A stretch of 64,000 nucleotides of DNA from Elymus sibiricus (Eukaryota > Streptophyta > Magnoliopsida > Poales > Poaceae), in the NCBI GenBank assembly GCA_039707655.1, contig CM077665.1, positions 138,651,148 to 138,715,147 of the forward strand. The letters run 5' to 3'. The notes beneath the pieces are model-generated. The model saw nothing but the letters and a program-made list of their open reading frames with translations, was not told the DNA's origin and searched no databases. Shown one piece after another: positions 31,979 through 42,790 of this stretch (positions within the stretch are counted from its first letter, which is position 1; each line of letters opens with the position of its first letter). A program made the position numbers and the translations under genes.

Positions 31979-32689
31979 TCACGGCTTAGCCTCTGGCTCC
32001 GGAAAATGGAACACGGGCTTCGGGGGCAACTCGGCTTTGGGGAACGGTGGCATTTCGTGCTTCGGGACCTCTGGCACAGCAGGGTGCGGTAACTCGTGCT
32101 CCTTCGGCACCTCAGGGTGCGGCACATGGGGCTCCTTTGGCACCTCTGGCACGGCATGGTGTGGCATTTCAGGCTTCGGCAACTCTGGTATGGCAGGGTG
32201 CGGCAGCTCGTGCTCCTTTGGCACCTCCGGCACGACTGGGTGTGGCACTTCAGGCTCCTTTGGCACCTCCGGCACGACGGGGTGTGGCAGCTCAGGCTTC
32301 GGGAGCTCGGGCATAGCAGGGTGCGGTGGCAGCTCGTGCTTTGGCACCTCCGGCACCACGGGGTGTGGCACTCCAGGCTCCTTTGCCACCTCAGGCACAA
32401 CCGGATGCGGCAGTTCAGGCTTCGAGAGTTCGGGCTTTGGCAGCTCGGGCACCACGGGGTGTGGCACTTCGGGCACGAGAGGGTGCGGTGGCTCAGGCTT
32501 CGGCAGCTCGGGCACGGCAGGGTGCGGCGGGAGTTCGGGCTTTGGCAGCTCCGGGACGGTCGGATGTGGTGGATACTCCTTCTTGGGCACGGCCTCCTCT
32601 AGGTGTCGTGCTGCGCTGCTCATGGAGCTGCATGAGAGCAGCAGCGCCACGAGGAAGACAAGGGATGACATGGTGTTCTTGCGCGGCAT
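31979..32689 (-). CDS. PELPK-type proline-rich secreted protein, copy 3
   Basis: 236-residue intact protein from the ATG at 32687-32689 (MPRKNTMSSLVF) to TGA at 31979-31981. A signal peptide covers residues 1-26, then ARHLEEAVPKKEYPPHP. The mature chain has about five PELPK and six PEVPK pentapeptides spaced by HP, PHP and KEHELPHP units, and ends KPVFHFPEPEAKP. Extracellular or cell-wall localisation is expected from the signal peptide and composition; Arabidopsis PELPK1 is the best-known relative by repeat type. It is intron-free. TATA at 32766-32774, RY repeat at 32821-32832 and the conserved block at 32842-32920 give the most complete promoter of the three copies. Confidence 0.92.
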   Translation of the reverse strand: MPRKNTMSSLVFLVALLLSCSSMSSAARHLEEAVPKKEYPPHPTVPELPKPELPPHPAVPELPKPEPPHPLVPEVPHPVVPELPKPELSKPELPHPVVPEVAKEPGVPHPVVPEVPKHELPPHPAMPELPKPELPHPVVPEVPKEPEVPHPVVPEVPKEHELPHPAIPELPKPEMPHHAVPEVPKEPHVPHPEVPKEHELPHPAVPEVPKHEMPPFPKAELPPKPVFHFPEPEAKP

Positions 32690-32765
32690 GGTGTTCTTGT
32701 CTATGTCTATCGATCAGCGAGAGGCGACTTCTTGCTGTGATGTCCTGGAGATGGGAGAAGGCTAG

Positions 32766-32774
32766 TATTTATAG
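32766..32774 (-). promoter_or_regulatory. TATA box of PELPK copy 3
   Basis: CTATAAATA on the minus strand, 77 bp upstream of the ATG. Confidence 0.75.
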
Positions 32775-32820
32775 CGCTCCAAGATCCAAATGGAAAAATC
32801 CCTGCATGCCGGTAGACATA

Positions 32821-32832
32821 CATGCATGCATG
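32821..32832. promoter_or_regulatory. RY-type repeat CATGCATGCATG upstream of copy 3
   Basis: Identical 12-mer to 23672-23683 at a comparable distance from the TATA box. Confidence 0.5.
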
Positions 32833-32841
32833 AAACTTTTC

Positions 32842-32920
32842 GGTAGACACTAGCTAGTAGCCTGACTGGAACTTTGGTGGCCTGGTAGATCACCTGCATT
32901 TCGGTGGTTGTTTACTTACT
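32842..32920 (-). promoter_or_regulatory. Conserved promoter block of PELPK copy 3
   Basis: Shares GGTAGACAC, CTGACTGGAACTTTGGTGG, GGTAGATCACCTGCAT and TCGGTGGTTG with the blocks upstream of copies 1 and 2. Confidence 0.6.
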
Positions 32921-33470
32921 TCTGTTTTGTGTCTATCTGGTCATGTGTGGTTAACTTAGCTTGGAATATTGAGACGTGAGTGCACCAGATATGGTCGGTG
33001 ATACATTTCAGTCTCTTACGTGAACAGACAGATATGGCTACACGGCGAACCTGAAGTCAGTTCGGCAGCTCAGCTGCAACTATCTGGTTGATCCTGCTGA
33101 TCTCCTGAAGACGCCATACATCACTCAGAGTTGATGGATTGCGCGCGCACGCGTTCGCGTAGGAGCGTCCGGCCGTCATACACCATGGTGTCAGGTCACT
33201 GCAGGCACACGGTGGCCGTGGTACGGTGGGCGTTAGGTCACCGCTCACCAGCGAACGGCTGATGCAAGCTAATTTCAGGGGCTGTGGTCAGGACTCAGGA
33301 AGCAGCCCACTTATTTTGAGATGCTGCAGAAGGAAGCATGACTGTTATTGGACGCTTTTGAGCTATTGTTCTTGCATATGTGGTGGACTGGTGGTTGTGG
33401 TTGACTGGGGATCCACGTCGGCGGGATTGGAAGTTTGGGACAGCATATATCACAGTCGTATAAATACTAA
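32921..33470 (-). repeat. Duplicated upstream flank of PELPK copy 3
   Basis: No gene. 33061-33250 matches 18897-19070, including GGTAC(A/C)GGTGGGCGTTAGGTCACC-type sequence and TTAGGTCACCGCTCACC. Confidence 0.65.
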
Positions 33471-34780
33471 GGGCATTTTTAACCGATCCCTGTAACTTGT
33501 ATCAGTTATACGTATAAATACTAAGGGCATTTTTCACCGATCCCTGTAACTGGTTAGAGAAGTAAAATTTCAGTTTTACTCCTAACCGGCACCTAGTCCG
33601 ATCGGCGTTAGTGGAGTAAAAATTATACTCAGCTGTGACGAATCTCCTTATATTTACTCCATCGCTGAGCGGCTGAGTAAAAGCCGTGCCTCTCCTTCGC
33701 TGCCTCCCTCCTCCACTCCCGCACCGCATCTGTGGCGGCGCCGCCCCGCCAGCACCCGCCCGCCGCTACGGACGCTCCGTAGGCTCCGTCGCCACTTGGA
33801 TTTGTGCCTCCTCATCCCGTCGCCGACCGCATAACCGATGGATCTGCGACTGTCGGCGTCGCCGCCGAATTTGGAGCTTCCATCCGCCGACGACTACGCC
33901 TTGCCATGGATTGGCCGGGAACCGGATCGCACATCCCCGACAACGCCTTCGTGTCGCATGCAGTTATTGGCTCCTCCTCTAGCCACTCGAATCTTCCCTT
34001 CGGCGGTTCGCCATCAAAGACACGCCCGACCGTCGCCCGGGCTCGGGGTTGGTCCAGCGGCTCGTCGGCTCGTAGTTGCCTGTCATAAAGTGTGACGACT
34101 GTCTGCTACAAGTGGTGCGCCGAGTTTCTACCATGCCAGAATGTGCCGAATGGGTGTTCTTCAAGTGCAGAAAAGATGGGGTATGTGCTTGTTTTGATTC
34201 GGTTGTTCACCGAATTCGGCGCAATTTTGGTAGCTCATTGTTTACTCAAATTTGTGTGTAGGAAGGATGCAAGTTTTCATATTGGAAAGAAGGATACATC
34301 GATCTATTTATAACACGAAATTTGATTGATGCTCGTGCACTCGTTGCTAGAATAGAGGCTAGAGATGAGATTAGATGCGAATCAACATCTACTTCTTTAG
34401 AATCGAAGAAGAAAGAAGTGTGCAAGCTCGAGAAGCCGCATATCAACAATGAAGACATAGAGAGGATATTAATCCAACTAGTGGGAGCAGTTATGGAAAT
34501 TGGATTTTTTTTTTATGTCTAATTGTGGTTCTTGTTTTCTTTGATCTTTCTCTCGTAGCGAAAAATTGATGAATTATGTACTCCAATGTATCAAAATGTC
34601 ATTGAATGAAATAAAATAGCAAAGAAATGTGTTTCGGTGGCAAATGCAAATGAATGTTTTTACCTTGTTATATATAGGGGATCGGTTAGGTCCCGTCAAA
34701 ATTTAATGAAGTAAATTTACTTTGCTAAGAGTTTACTTCAATAGATACTCCACTATTTATTGGGGACGTTAAAAATGCCC
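33471..34780 (+). mobile_element. TAA-flanked (PIF/Harbinger-like) element with captured ORF
   Basis: Terminal inverted repeat GGGCATTTTTAAC, flanked by TAA at the left (33468-33470) and right (34781-34783). The left end is present twice 54 bp apart (33471 and 33525, each after TAA), a tandem duplication of the terminus. The interior is GC-rich at 33680-34090 and holds the spliced GRF-type frame at 34076-34522. No transposase is seen. Confidence 0.8.
34076..34522 (+). CDS. GRF-type zinc-finger protein, one intron, inside a DNA transposon (possibly 5'-broken)
   Basis: Two exons, 34076-34180 and 34262-34522, joined in frame across an 81-bp intron with GTATGT...TGTAG borders. Together they give about 121 codons. 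Across the junction the pattern C-x2-C, then C and GEGCKFSYW fits a GRF zinc finger (CDDC, FFKCRKDG, EGCKF), a nucleic-acid-binding module common in plant repeat-borne genes. The second exon continues as a charged helical tail. The 5' start is uncertain: a TAG lies just upstream in frame at 34073-34075 and the first codon here is TTG, so an upstream exon may be missing or the copy may be a pseudogene. Its location between transposon ends suggests capture. Confidence 0.5.
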
Positions 34781-34995
34781 TAAAGAAAAAATACGGATGC
34801 AAAACACAGGCAAAGTCTAAATAAATTAGTAGCGTCACGTACAAAATATGCTCGCGTTGCAACCAAGATGCATTTACCTAAGTCTGTGCAACCAAGACGA
34901 TTAATTACTCTTGCTATAAAATAGTATTTTATCTTTCTTACTATTTCGTGTGATCGTCACTGCAAGGTCATTGTGTCGACGATGACCCTATGGTG

Positions 34996-35424
34996 GGAGT
35001 GAATAGCATAAAACTATCACTTTTCGTGTTAGGGTTTCAAAAAACTACCAGAAATTTGTTTTTGACTAATAACTACCAAAACAGGCGTGAGCTGTTTCCA
35101 AAAACCCAAACTGACAAAATAAACCGGTTTATAATAGGTCGGGCCCACATCTAAACGAACCGTCTGTTTGACTGCTAACTGACATGCGGGGCCCACGTGT
35201 CAGTTATCTCTTCCTTAATCTTATCTTTCTTCTTCTCCTCTCCTCCCGTAACTCTCTTTCTCACTTCAGTCTTCACACGAGCCATGGCTACTCAAGCCCA
35301 TCGGATATGCATCGGCCTGCTTTGCACGAGCCACGACCGGCCGGCTACCGGAACCGCGAGCTACCCCTCTAGTAGTTTTTTGGAACCCTAATGCGAAAAG
35401 TGATAGTTTTATGCTATTCACTCC
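34996..35424. mobile_element. Long-TIR MITE, 429 bp
   Basis: About 52-bp terminal inverted repeats starting GGAGTGAATAGCATAAAAC, with about 48 of 52 bases matching. Flanking 8-mers CTATGGTG (34988-34995) and CTGTGGTG (35425-35432) differ at one site. Long arms and an 8-9-bp duplication fit a Mutator- or hAT-derived MITE. Confidence 0.82.
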
Positions 35425-35432
35425 CTGTGGTG

Positions 35433-36100
35433 GTGTGTCGGGTCATATCCCGCATCCTGGTCGTCCTTCTTCACCGCACCAGCGGCCCATCCCATTGCAG
35501 TTCTCTGGTCGCGCTGACACACTCCTTCGACGTTGACGACACCCTAGTCCATGGATCTCGAACCATGGGAAGAGGACGAGCGGGAACTCAATATGGAGAA
35601 GAAGGTGCTCGATGAGCACATATGGTCACCGAGGCGTAAATAGCGTCAGGAGAAGACGTTGTTGTGGTCCCTGCCATGCAGACTGCCCCAAGGAGCACCT
35701 CGCGATCAAGGCCTCTGCTCAAGCCATGCGACTGTCGTCGCCACCCCGACCACGTGAGCGGCCAAGGAATGGGATCCGGTGGAGATCAAGACCTATCTCG
35801 ACACCGGTGGCTCAAACTCCTCCGCCGATGAGGCCACGCCAAAGGGCATGCATGACATCATGCATCAGGCCCCGACAAGGCCACAAGGGGAAGGAGCCCA
35901 TTGTCATATCCCCCTCCGAGTAGCTCACATTAGGTTTACTAAGATGTAGTTTAAGTTAATCAAGTTGTACTTTATGTTAGTTCCGCCAAATGTGATGTTT
36001 AATTGTGCATTGTTGTCACATTTAATCAATGTGTTATGTTCATATCATGTTTGAATTTGTGTTTAAATGTCAATAGTTGTGTGAAGCTTTTGGGGGTAAT
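35433..36100 (+). pseudogene. Remnant of an unidentified coding sequence
   Basis: GC-rich, codon-like DNA (frame around 35551: MDLEPWEEDERELNMEKKV) with a TAA after about 30 codons. Further fragments run to about 35923 and an AT-rich tail follows. I do not recognise the protein. It may be the body of a DNA transposon interrupted by the MITE at 34996. Confidence 0.35.
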
Positions 36101-36671
36101 TTTTAGGGGAACGACTGTGCTAAAAATTTAAGATTGAAGGACTTAAGTTTGGAGAGGTGGTTCGGGGAGTTAAAAATCTGGGGAAGGAGAGAAATGTATT
36201 TATGAAGGTGGGTTCATTCAATGTATACAAAGAGGCAATAATGTGCTGTTTTTGCTGCAATTATCATGAAAGTCATGTAATTATTCCTACACTGACAATA
36301 ACCTTATCTTCTTTTTTAATTTCCATGCTCTCTAAATATGTGATTTAATTTTCCTCTACAACACTGCTAAAGAGCACGTTGGCCAGCTAGGGAAAATTTT
36401 GGCAACCATTATTTTCGATGGTCGAGGTAAACACAAATATAATATATTGGGATTGCAAAATTTCAATCGACGTCTTAGTCGATGCTAGATTCGTGAGATC
36501 TTACATGAAGATCCGTGTAAAAATAATAATTTTTTTCTTTCTACTTTTTTAGATGTTATGTGACTTGACTGAAAACTAGCCACACCCATTATATCAGTCA
36601 GTGTCGTAATACAAATAATCATACTTCTCCACTTTGACTATCGATATATAAATTGTCTGTCATGATAATTA

Positions 36672-36827
36672 CTCCCTCCGTTCTTAAATATAAGTCTTTT
36701 TAGATATTTCGGTATGGACTACAGACGGAGCAAAATGAGTGAATCTACACTCTAAAATAGGTCTATACACATCCGTATGTAATTCATATTGAAATCTCTT
36801 AAAAGACATGTTTAGGAACGGAGGGAG
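36672..36827. mobile_element. Stowaway MITE, 156 bp
   Basis: TA duplications at 36670-36671 and 36828-36829; ends CTCCCTCCGTTCTTAAATAT and the complement of CTCCCTCCGTTCCTAAACAT. Confidence 0.92.
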
Positions 36828-37130
36828 TAGTTTCAAATGAAAATATTTTATAATTGTGTACTCCCCTTATTTTATGGATGTGTTTCTTTAATAATGATTA
36901 TATAACACTAATGCTACAAAACTTATTTTGGAGACCCATATCTAAAACCTTCGTGTACTTCAAAACAAAGAGAGAAAATAGCTACTCTCTCTGTTCGAAA
37001 TTAGATGGTATTTTTTTTAAAGCCAAACTTCTAGTCCCTCCTTCCGGAATTAATTGACACTCGAATGGGTGTATCTACAAATGTGAAGTATAATAGATAA
37101 GGTGAGTATAAACCTTAGACATGAGTAGTG

Positions 37131-37213
37131 TTACCTCTGTAGCAAAATATAATAAGACCTTTTGTTAGGCTATTTTAGACTATGCAAACGTCTTATATTT
37201 TGGTACGGATGTA
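37131..37213. mobile_element. Degraded Stowaway MITE
   Basis: Imperfect inverted repeat containing CAAAATATAATAAGACCTTTTG and its partner CGTCTTATATTTTGG, near TA dinucleotides. 36930-37100 holds further fragments with CTCTCTCTGTTCG and GTCCCTCCTTCCG ends. Confidence 0.5.
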
Positions 37214-37510
37214 GTAATAGAGATGGCATGAATCCGCATTAATTATACGGTGGGTCTCGGATTGACAGCTGAAGGATGTAAATATCTACGGTGAAGCGGG
37301 TAAGAAAGAAAGTCAGCTCATTTTCCACCACAGCTTCATGCTTCTTCGCCAACATACACCAGTCATTTAACTAATACAACATCCACTGAAGATACGATGC
37401 AAAACAGAAGTATGAAATCGCCATCTCATCCTCACTAAAATAGACCAACCATGTTAACTCAGCCGTCCCATCACTCCCACTGGATAAAGATCCATCTGCC
37501 TTCTGTATAG

Positions 37511-40500
37511 CTAATCCTCATCAAACTTGATCTTCTTAGCTGAAGGCTGAACACTCCCAATCTGTAAAAACAAGAATACATTAGCATCCTGGAAAATATT
37601 TTGTCATTACCTCACACAGAATAGGATCACAAAGAATGCCAGAAAGCAAAAGCTAATGTAGTGAACAATTATGAACTGTTTATCCGTTACAACCTATCTC
37701 CACAGAGTTAACTGCCACATATTGCATGAAATCAAAAACAATTGAAGCACAGCTCAATATATGATTAAGCAAAGTCTGGGAAGAACATTGGTGATAATCA
37801 CGAAAAAGGGTTTCCCCCCGCTTTGTATTACAAAGCAACCAACCGATACAGCCAACGATAGGTGCTGGGACGAAAGCAGCATAGTCACGTCCAAAAGAAA
37901 CAAAAGAGAAAATACAAAAGAAATAAATGCAAGCAGCGCCAGATCGACGATTCCCCGCAACTTGTGCGCCCTTCGTAGGATTCCCACCACGCTCCTATGC
38001 CTCCGAGTCGTCGTGTACCAAGCAACACCTTCAAGAAGGACTGCGGCGATACCGACGCTGCTGCCCGGACAGGTCCTAGGATTTCTCCCGGTACGCGGGG
38101 CGGGGGGGGAAGAGGTACCCCCGACGCCCTTCAAGAAGGGAGGCGGCGCCCACAGGCGTCACCACGTCGGTGCCGGCAAGGATTTCTCCCGACCACCACA
38201 CAGCCACGACCCCAACCAACCATTGGCTCCACCATGTCTGCCGCCCACCAACATGCGCCAACCCAGTCTTGAGTCCTCGTCGACGTCTCACCATGGCAAA
38301 CGCTGCGAGGCCGGCCAGACCAAGACGAAACAACCGTAGACGAGGGGTGACAGTACCGTAGCCACGTGGGACGGAACAACCTCCACCGGCTCGAGCGGTA
38401 GCAGACCGGGCGCAGCAGCAGGAGCACACCATGCGAACAACCCGGCCGGGTCCAGCTCGGACCCGTGAAGCTCCTGCCGCCGCGCTGCAGCAAACGCGTG
38501 CCACCTCCCCCCCATCACAGGTCGCTCGACGATCCATCCAGAGACGGCATGACGAAGCCCAGAACGGCCCGCCCTGACCCAGATCGGGCCCAAAAGGGCG
38601 CCACCGGCTAGGCCCCGCGCGGAGCCGCCGCCGCCGCCAAGTGGCCGCGCTTTCGCCTCGTCGCCACCCAGGCCTTCCCCGGAACGCCGCCGGTCGAGAT
38701 GCACCGCCGCTAGGCCCCGCCATCCCAGGCAGAGCACCCACGACGGGGAAGAAGACAGGGCGCCCGCTGACGCCCACACCAACGAAGCCCTCCACGCAGC
38801 CACCAGGGGGAGGGGACACCGCCGCCCGCCACCAGCGGCGCGCCGCCGTGCCCTTCGCCAGCACCGCGCCATCGCTCGTGGGATTGCCCCGCGCCAACCC
38901 CTGTCGAACGCGGAGGAGAGAGCCGCCCCGCCAGCGCACTCCGGCGGCGGCAAGGGGAGGGGGGGGGGGGGAAGAAAGGGGACGAGACCGGCGACGGCTA
39001 GGGTTAGCCCCCCGTCGCTCACGGGAGCGACGCGGGGCGGGGTGGGGGGGGGGTATCCTCAACATTGGTGATAATACATAAATTATTTCAATAAACAAGG
39101 GTCCCGATATTCACCACACGTGTGGCATATTAGACATGCGCCCACACACCGTGTGTGGCATACGCAGGAGGCAGCCCACACGGGTCGTGTGTGGGCGAAC
39201 AATAGAACTGCCCACACGTGTGGGCGGCTGGGCGCGGCTACTTCGTGCCACACGCCCAACAAGTAGTAGTCATCCCCACCCGCGTGTGTGGCACGAAGCA
39301 AATCTGCCCACACGTCCTCGCGCAGCTACATTAGTTACCCACGGGATGGCAACTCTAGTTACCCCCGGGGATGGCAACTGTAGTTGTAAAAGCATGGCCA
39401 CTCTCTCTGTTTTGGTTAACTATAGTTACCCGCGGGGTAACACTTTAGTTACCCGGGGATAGTTGCCATGTGTGTTTACCTAGTTGCCGCGTGTGGTTCA
39501 ACCATAGTTGTCATGTATGGTTAATCGTAGTTGCCATGTGTGTTTACATGGTTGCCACGTACGCGCAACTGCAGTTGCCATCTAGCAACAAATCGTAGTT
39601 GCCATGTGTGTTTACGTAGTTGCCACGTACGCGCACTGCAGTTGCCATCTAGCAACGTACGAGCGATGTGTGGGCGAAGAGCAGTTCGCCCACACGCGGT
39701 GGACTAGGTGATGACTGTGTGGTCATAAACCGGTTCGCCCACGCGGGGCAGCTGGCAACCGCGCGCTGCGGGTCGTGTGGGCGAACGCTCTAACGCCCAC
39801 ACACACCATGATGCCTACGTGGCACAGAAAATCTGCCAAAACTTGCCAAGATTCGTGCAAACACGAATGGACGACCATCCATGCGTGTGGGCGAGTTGCA
39901 AAACGCCCACACGTGTGGGCGTTATCTTTTCCCATAAACAAATGTAGATAAGAATAAAAGCAGTACTATAACTATCAAAGACCTATACAACACTACCGAA
40001 CACTACAGTTGCATGCCTTCTGCTCCAGGACAATAAAATAGTTGAGATTTGCCTAATACCATTACAATTCTGTGGCAAATTGCTGAGCTATTTCAGATCT
40101 GATCAAGTAAGATCAATTTATTAAATCAATGAACAGCAACAAAGGGTTACTTACAAGGGCTGGACACTCGTAGTCGATACCAGCAGCCTTGATTCTTTTG
40201 CGACACTTCTCATCCCGCTTTACAATTCCTTCAAGCATCCTCTTGTGCTCTTCTACTGTTTTATCCTGTTAACACAACAGCTTATATTAATCTACACCAC
40301 AAAATATGCTTATATTAATCTACAGCGTAAGATTTTGTGTTCCAGTTGTAGTTAGCAACAGATTACCTTACTAAGCCTCTTCCGTTCAATTGCTACCCGG
40401 TCAACTGGTACAAATCCCTTCCGTACACCTTTCCATCTAGAAGTGATACAAGATATGGACATTGTAGATCGTAAGAATTATGTTCTCATTTTAATCAAAA

Positions 40501-41946
40501 CGCAAGAAACAGTAAGTATGTACAACTATATGTTACAGAGTACAGGGAAACAAAACTGTAGTAATGTAAGAGTTACTGCAACCTCCGTCTTAAGTGCACA
40601 AAAAGAACAAGGATTCAAGAATAAATACAGGCGCGCAAATGAAATCTAACACGAGAAGCTTGCAAGAGATTACCACCAATGCTTCAGGGCTGCACTTATC
40701 ATCGATGCAGTGGTATTATATACCAATTCATATTACTGTCATAAATCCTTGACTTTATAATTTAGTTTTGACACTCACAGATCACTCATTATGCCTATTG
40801 ATATATATTTCTATCATGACTTAGAGTATGCATAAAGCAATCAGCAAGTATTAACACCAATCTGTGTTACCCCAATGAGCTCGCACCATTACTTTCTTTA
40901 TATTTGAACAGGCATAAAACTAGCTGTGCGATGCAGTGGAAACAAACAGCCTGGTAATACTAAGTAAGTGTCTGTAGCCTGTTCTGAGGGTATATCTGAG
41001 GGTATATCACTGTAAAGAGTGTTCTATGAGAGAGAAACACAAAGTAGACAGCATTTGCCCAAGGATATACAATATTGACCTAATTTAGTGGTAATTAATG
41101 TGCTGTCCTAAACAGAAGGTGAAGGCTATGTTTCAGTTATCAAAAGCAAAAATAAACAGAATTAAGCAGCACAATTGCAGTGATTACAATTTGGCATGAA
41201 CTTTCTCCACTGGGACAGGCGCAATTTGCAGAGTGTGCTCAAACAAGAGGTAGTTATTCATCTCATCAGCTACAATCTTCGCCACCTGATATACCAAGAA
41301 CGTGCCAAGAATTTGTAAGCAAAAAATAACCATACAGTGTGCCCTGATAATCTGATATATGAGAACACTGTGCTTACCTCAGGGTTCACAAACTCAATGA
41401 ATCCATAATGCTTGGACTTTCCTGTCTACATATACCACAAAACAGCAAGTTAGATGCTTGCAGAAAACGCACACAAATCATCAGATACCTCGTAACGCAG
41501 CATTGGATACCTTGCGGTTCCGGGCAATCCTGACCCTCTTAACAGCCCCGAACTGCTGGAAGAAACCTGCAAAAATCAACCAAACAAACAAAGACATCAT
41601 CAGAACCAGACCCCTCGCAACCCCTGCACTTCTCCAAGCTATAGTGAGAGAGACAGACCTTGCATCTGGTCCTCGTAGAAGCCGTGGGGGATGTGGCCGA
41701 TGTACAGGACGGTGGCCGTGTTCTCCGGCTCCTCGGGCTGCCTCTCTCGGATCCTCTGCTCTTTCCCCTCCAGCGGCTGCGGCAATCACAACACAGCATC
41801 AGGGACAACAACCAAAAAGGATGTGCGTTGGGTTCGAAGGCAAGCAAAGCACGCACCAGGAAATCCTTGCCCTCGCCGGTCCGGGGACCGGCGGAGCGCC
41901 GGGAGAGCACGCGCCTCTGGTTCCTCTTCTGGTCCCTCAATCCCAT
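37511..41946 (-). CDS. RRM nucleolar protein, NIFK/Nop15-like, eight exons
   Basis: Exons (transcript order): 41857-41946, 41659-41776, 41511-41566, 41378-41425, 41188-41285, 40367-40436, 40155-40265, 37511-37561. Every intron has GT/AG borders and the phases join exactly to 213 residues and TAG. A basic N-terminus (MGLRDQKRNQRR) precedes one RRM at about 52-130, with RNP2 VLYIGHIP (53-60) and RNP1 KHYGFIEF (93-100). A C-terminal region follows with WKGVRKGFVPVDR (138-150), a charged helix (DKTVEEHKRMLEGI) and the basic end KKIKFDED. This layout matches the MKI67-FHA-interacting nucleolar phosphoprotein and yeast Nop15 family, RNA-binding factors for 60S ribosome maturation in the nucleolus. 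Plant members are of similar size. Intron 7 (2593 bp) was enlarged by a LINE and a palindrome-rich element. The gene appears intact. Confidence 0.93.
37799..39060 (-). mobile_element. Internally deleted LINE in intron 7, 15-bp target duplication
   Basis: Flanked by the perfect direct repeat AACATTGGTGATAAT (37784-37798, 39061-39075). Minus orientation: the GC-rich 5' end (GAGGATACC then C-runs) is at 39060, and a LINE-like 3' end (AAAGCGGGG...CCCTTTTTCGTG) is at 37800-37830. It is 1262 bp with no reverse transcriptase. A C/G-rich open stretch at 38288-39022 is compositional and not called as a gene. It has the same orientation as the host gene. Confidence 0.88.
39099..39933. mobile_element. 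Palindrome-rich DNA element in intron 7
   Basis: 835 bp between ATAAACAA repeats (39091-39098, 39934-39941), with weak GGG...CCC ends. It is packed with CCCACACG/CGTGTGGG motifs, including perfect palindromes at 39210-39225 and the 20-mer at 39903-39922. A middle part has repeats of AGTTGCCATGTGTGTTTAC (near 39461-39625). 42560-42783 is an inverted relative of 39661-39860. No coding capacity. The class is uncertain (Mutator-like suspected from the 8-bp repeat). Confidence 0.6.
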
Positions 41947-42199
41947 CTCGCTCAAGCCTCTATGTAGCCCTCCTAGAAGAAACCTGGCTGTGGCGTGGAA
42001 GGGTGGAGGTGGGAGAAGGAATCAAGGCCGCTTGCTCGGGGCGTGGACGACGGACGGCGACGCCTCGAGCGGGGAACGGGGAGCGGGGAGCGCCGGGAAC
42101 TTGCGACTGCTGGCGGCTAGGGTACGTAGAGGATGCGAAGCAGGGGAAGGGAGGCAGTGTTTAACTCTGGTGGGCTGGGCTAAAACCAAAGAGACTAGC

Positions 42200-42440
42200 A
42201 GCTGGGCAGAGCTGATATTATTTATTTTCTCAAAAAAAAAAGGGTGATGTCTTTCTTTTCTTTTTGAACAGGAGCTGATGGCCTGTCTGTTTATGCTTCG
42301 GCCTATTCGGGTGCCAGGAGAAAAAAACCCAGAAATTTCGAAATAATTCGGGTTTTCATTGTTCCACCTCGGAAAATAACAACTTGGGTTTCTAAACTTG
42401 AAACTGAAACTGTTCGAGCATTGCGAAACAACTGCTATAG
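42200..42440. other. Upstream region of the RRM gene
   Basis: No gene. An 11-bp A-run at 42231-42241 and T-rich stretches; the GC-rich 5' region of the RRM gene ends near 42190. No TATA box is evident for that gene. Confidence 0.5.
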
Positions 42441-42790
42441 AATTATATTTTTTCAAATGATAACGTCCATACGTGTGGCATTTCTTTTGTTTTTTGAGAT
42501 AGCTTACCAGGATACGTGTGGCATTTCAATACTTGGTCCACACGCCTTAATCCCTGTTGGTTCTGGATTGAACGAATCTTGCAGGGATTTGTTGAAATTT
42601 CAGTGTCACGTAGGCATAGAGTGTTGTGTGGGGGTTAAAGCGCTCGCCCACATGGCCTTGCACGACCCGCGACGCGCGGTTGCCAGCTTCACCTTGTGGG
42701 TGAACCGGTCCTCGCCCACACGGACACCATCTAATCCACGCCGTATGGGTGAACTGCTCTTCGCCCACACGATGCTCGTACAGTGATAGA
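42441..42790. mobile_element. Second copy of the palindrome-rich element, fragment
   Basis: 42560-42783 resembles the reverse complement of 39661-39860 (CGCCCACACGA, GCGCGGTTGCCAGC, GTGTCACGTAGGCAT). It includes ATACGTGTGGCATTTC twice (42470, 42513). No gene. Confidence 0.6.

Noticed and set aside
38076..39098. 340-codon GC-rich ORF on the minus strand and overlapping plus ORFs
   Set aside because: Lies in the GC-rich 5' region of the LINE in intron 7, has no recognisable domain, and several frames are open at once because of composition.
39083..39462. His/Arg-rich ORFs in the palindrome-rich element
   Set aside because: Composition of CACACG repeats; no start context or domain.
41481..42247. 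Plus-strand ORFs up to 195 codons over the RRM gene 5' end
   Set aside because: They overlap exons 1-3 in antisense; the minus-strand exons join in phase to an RRM protein.
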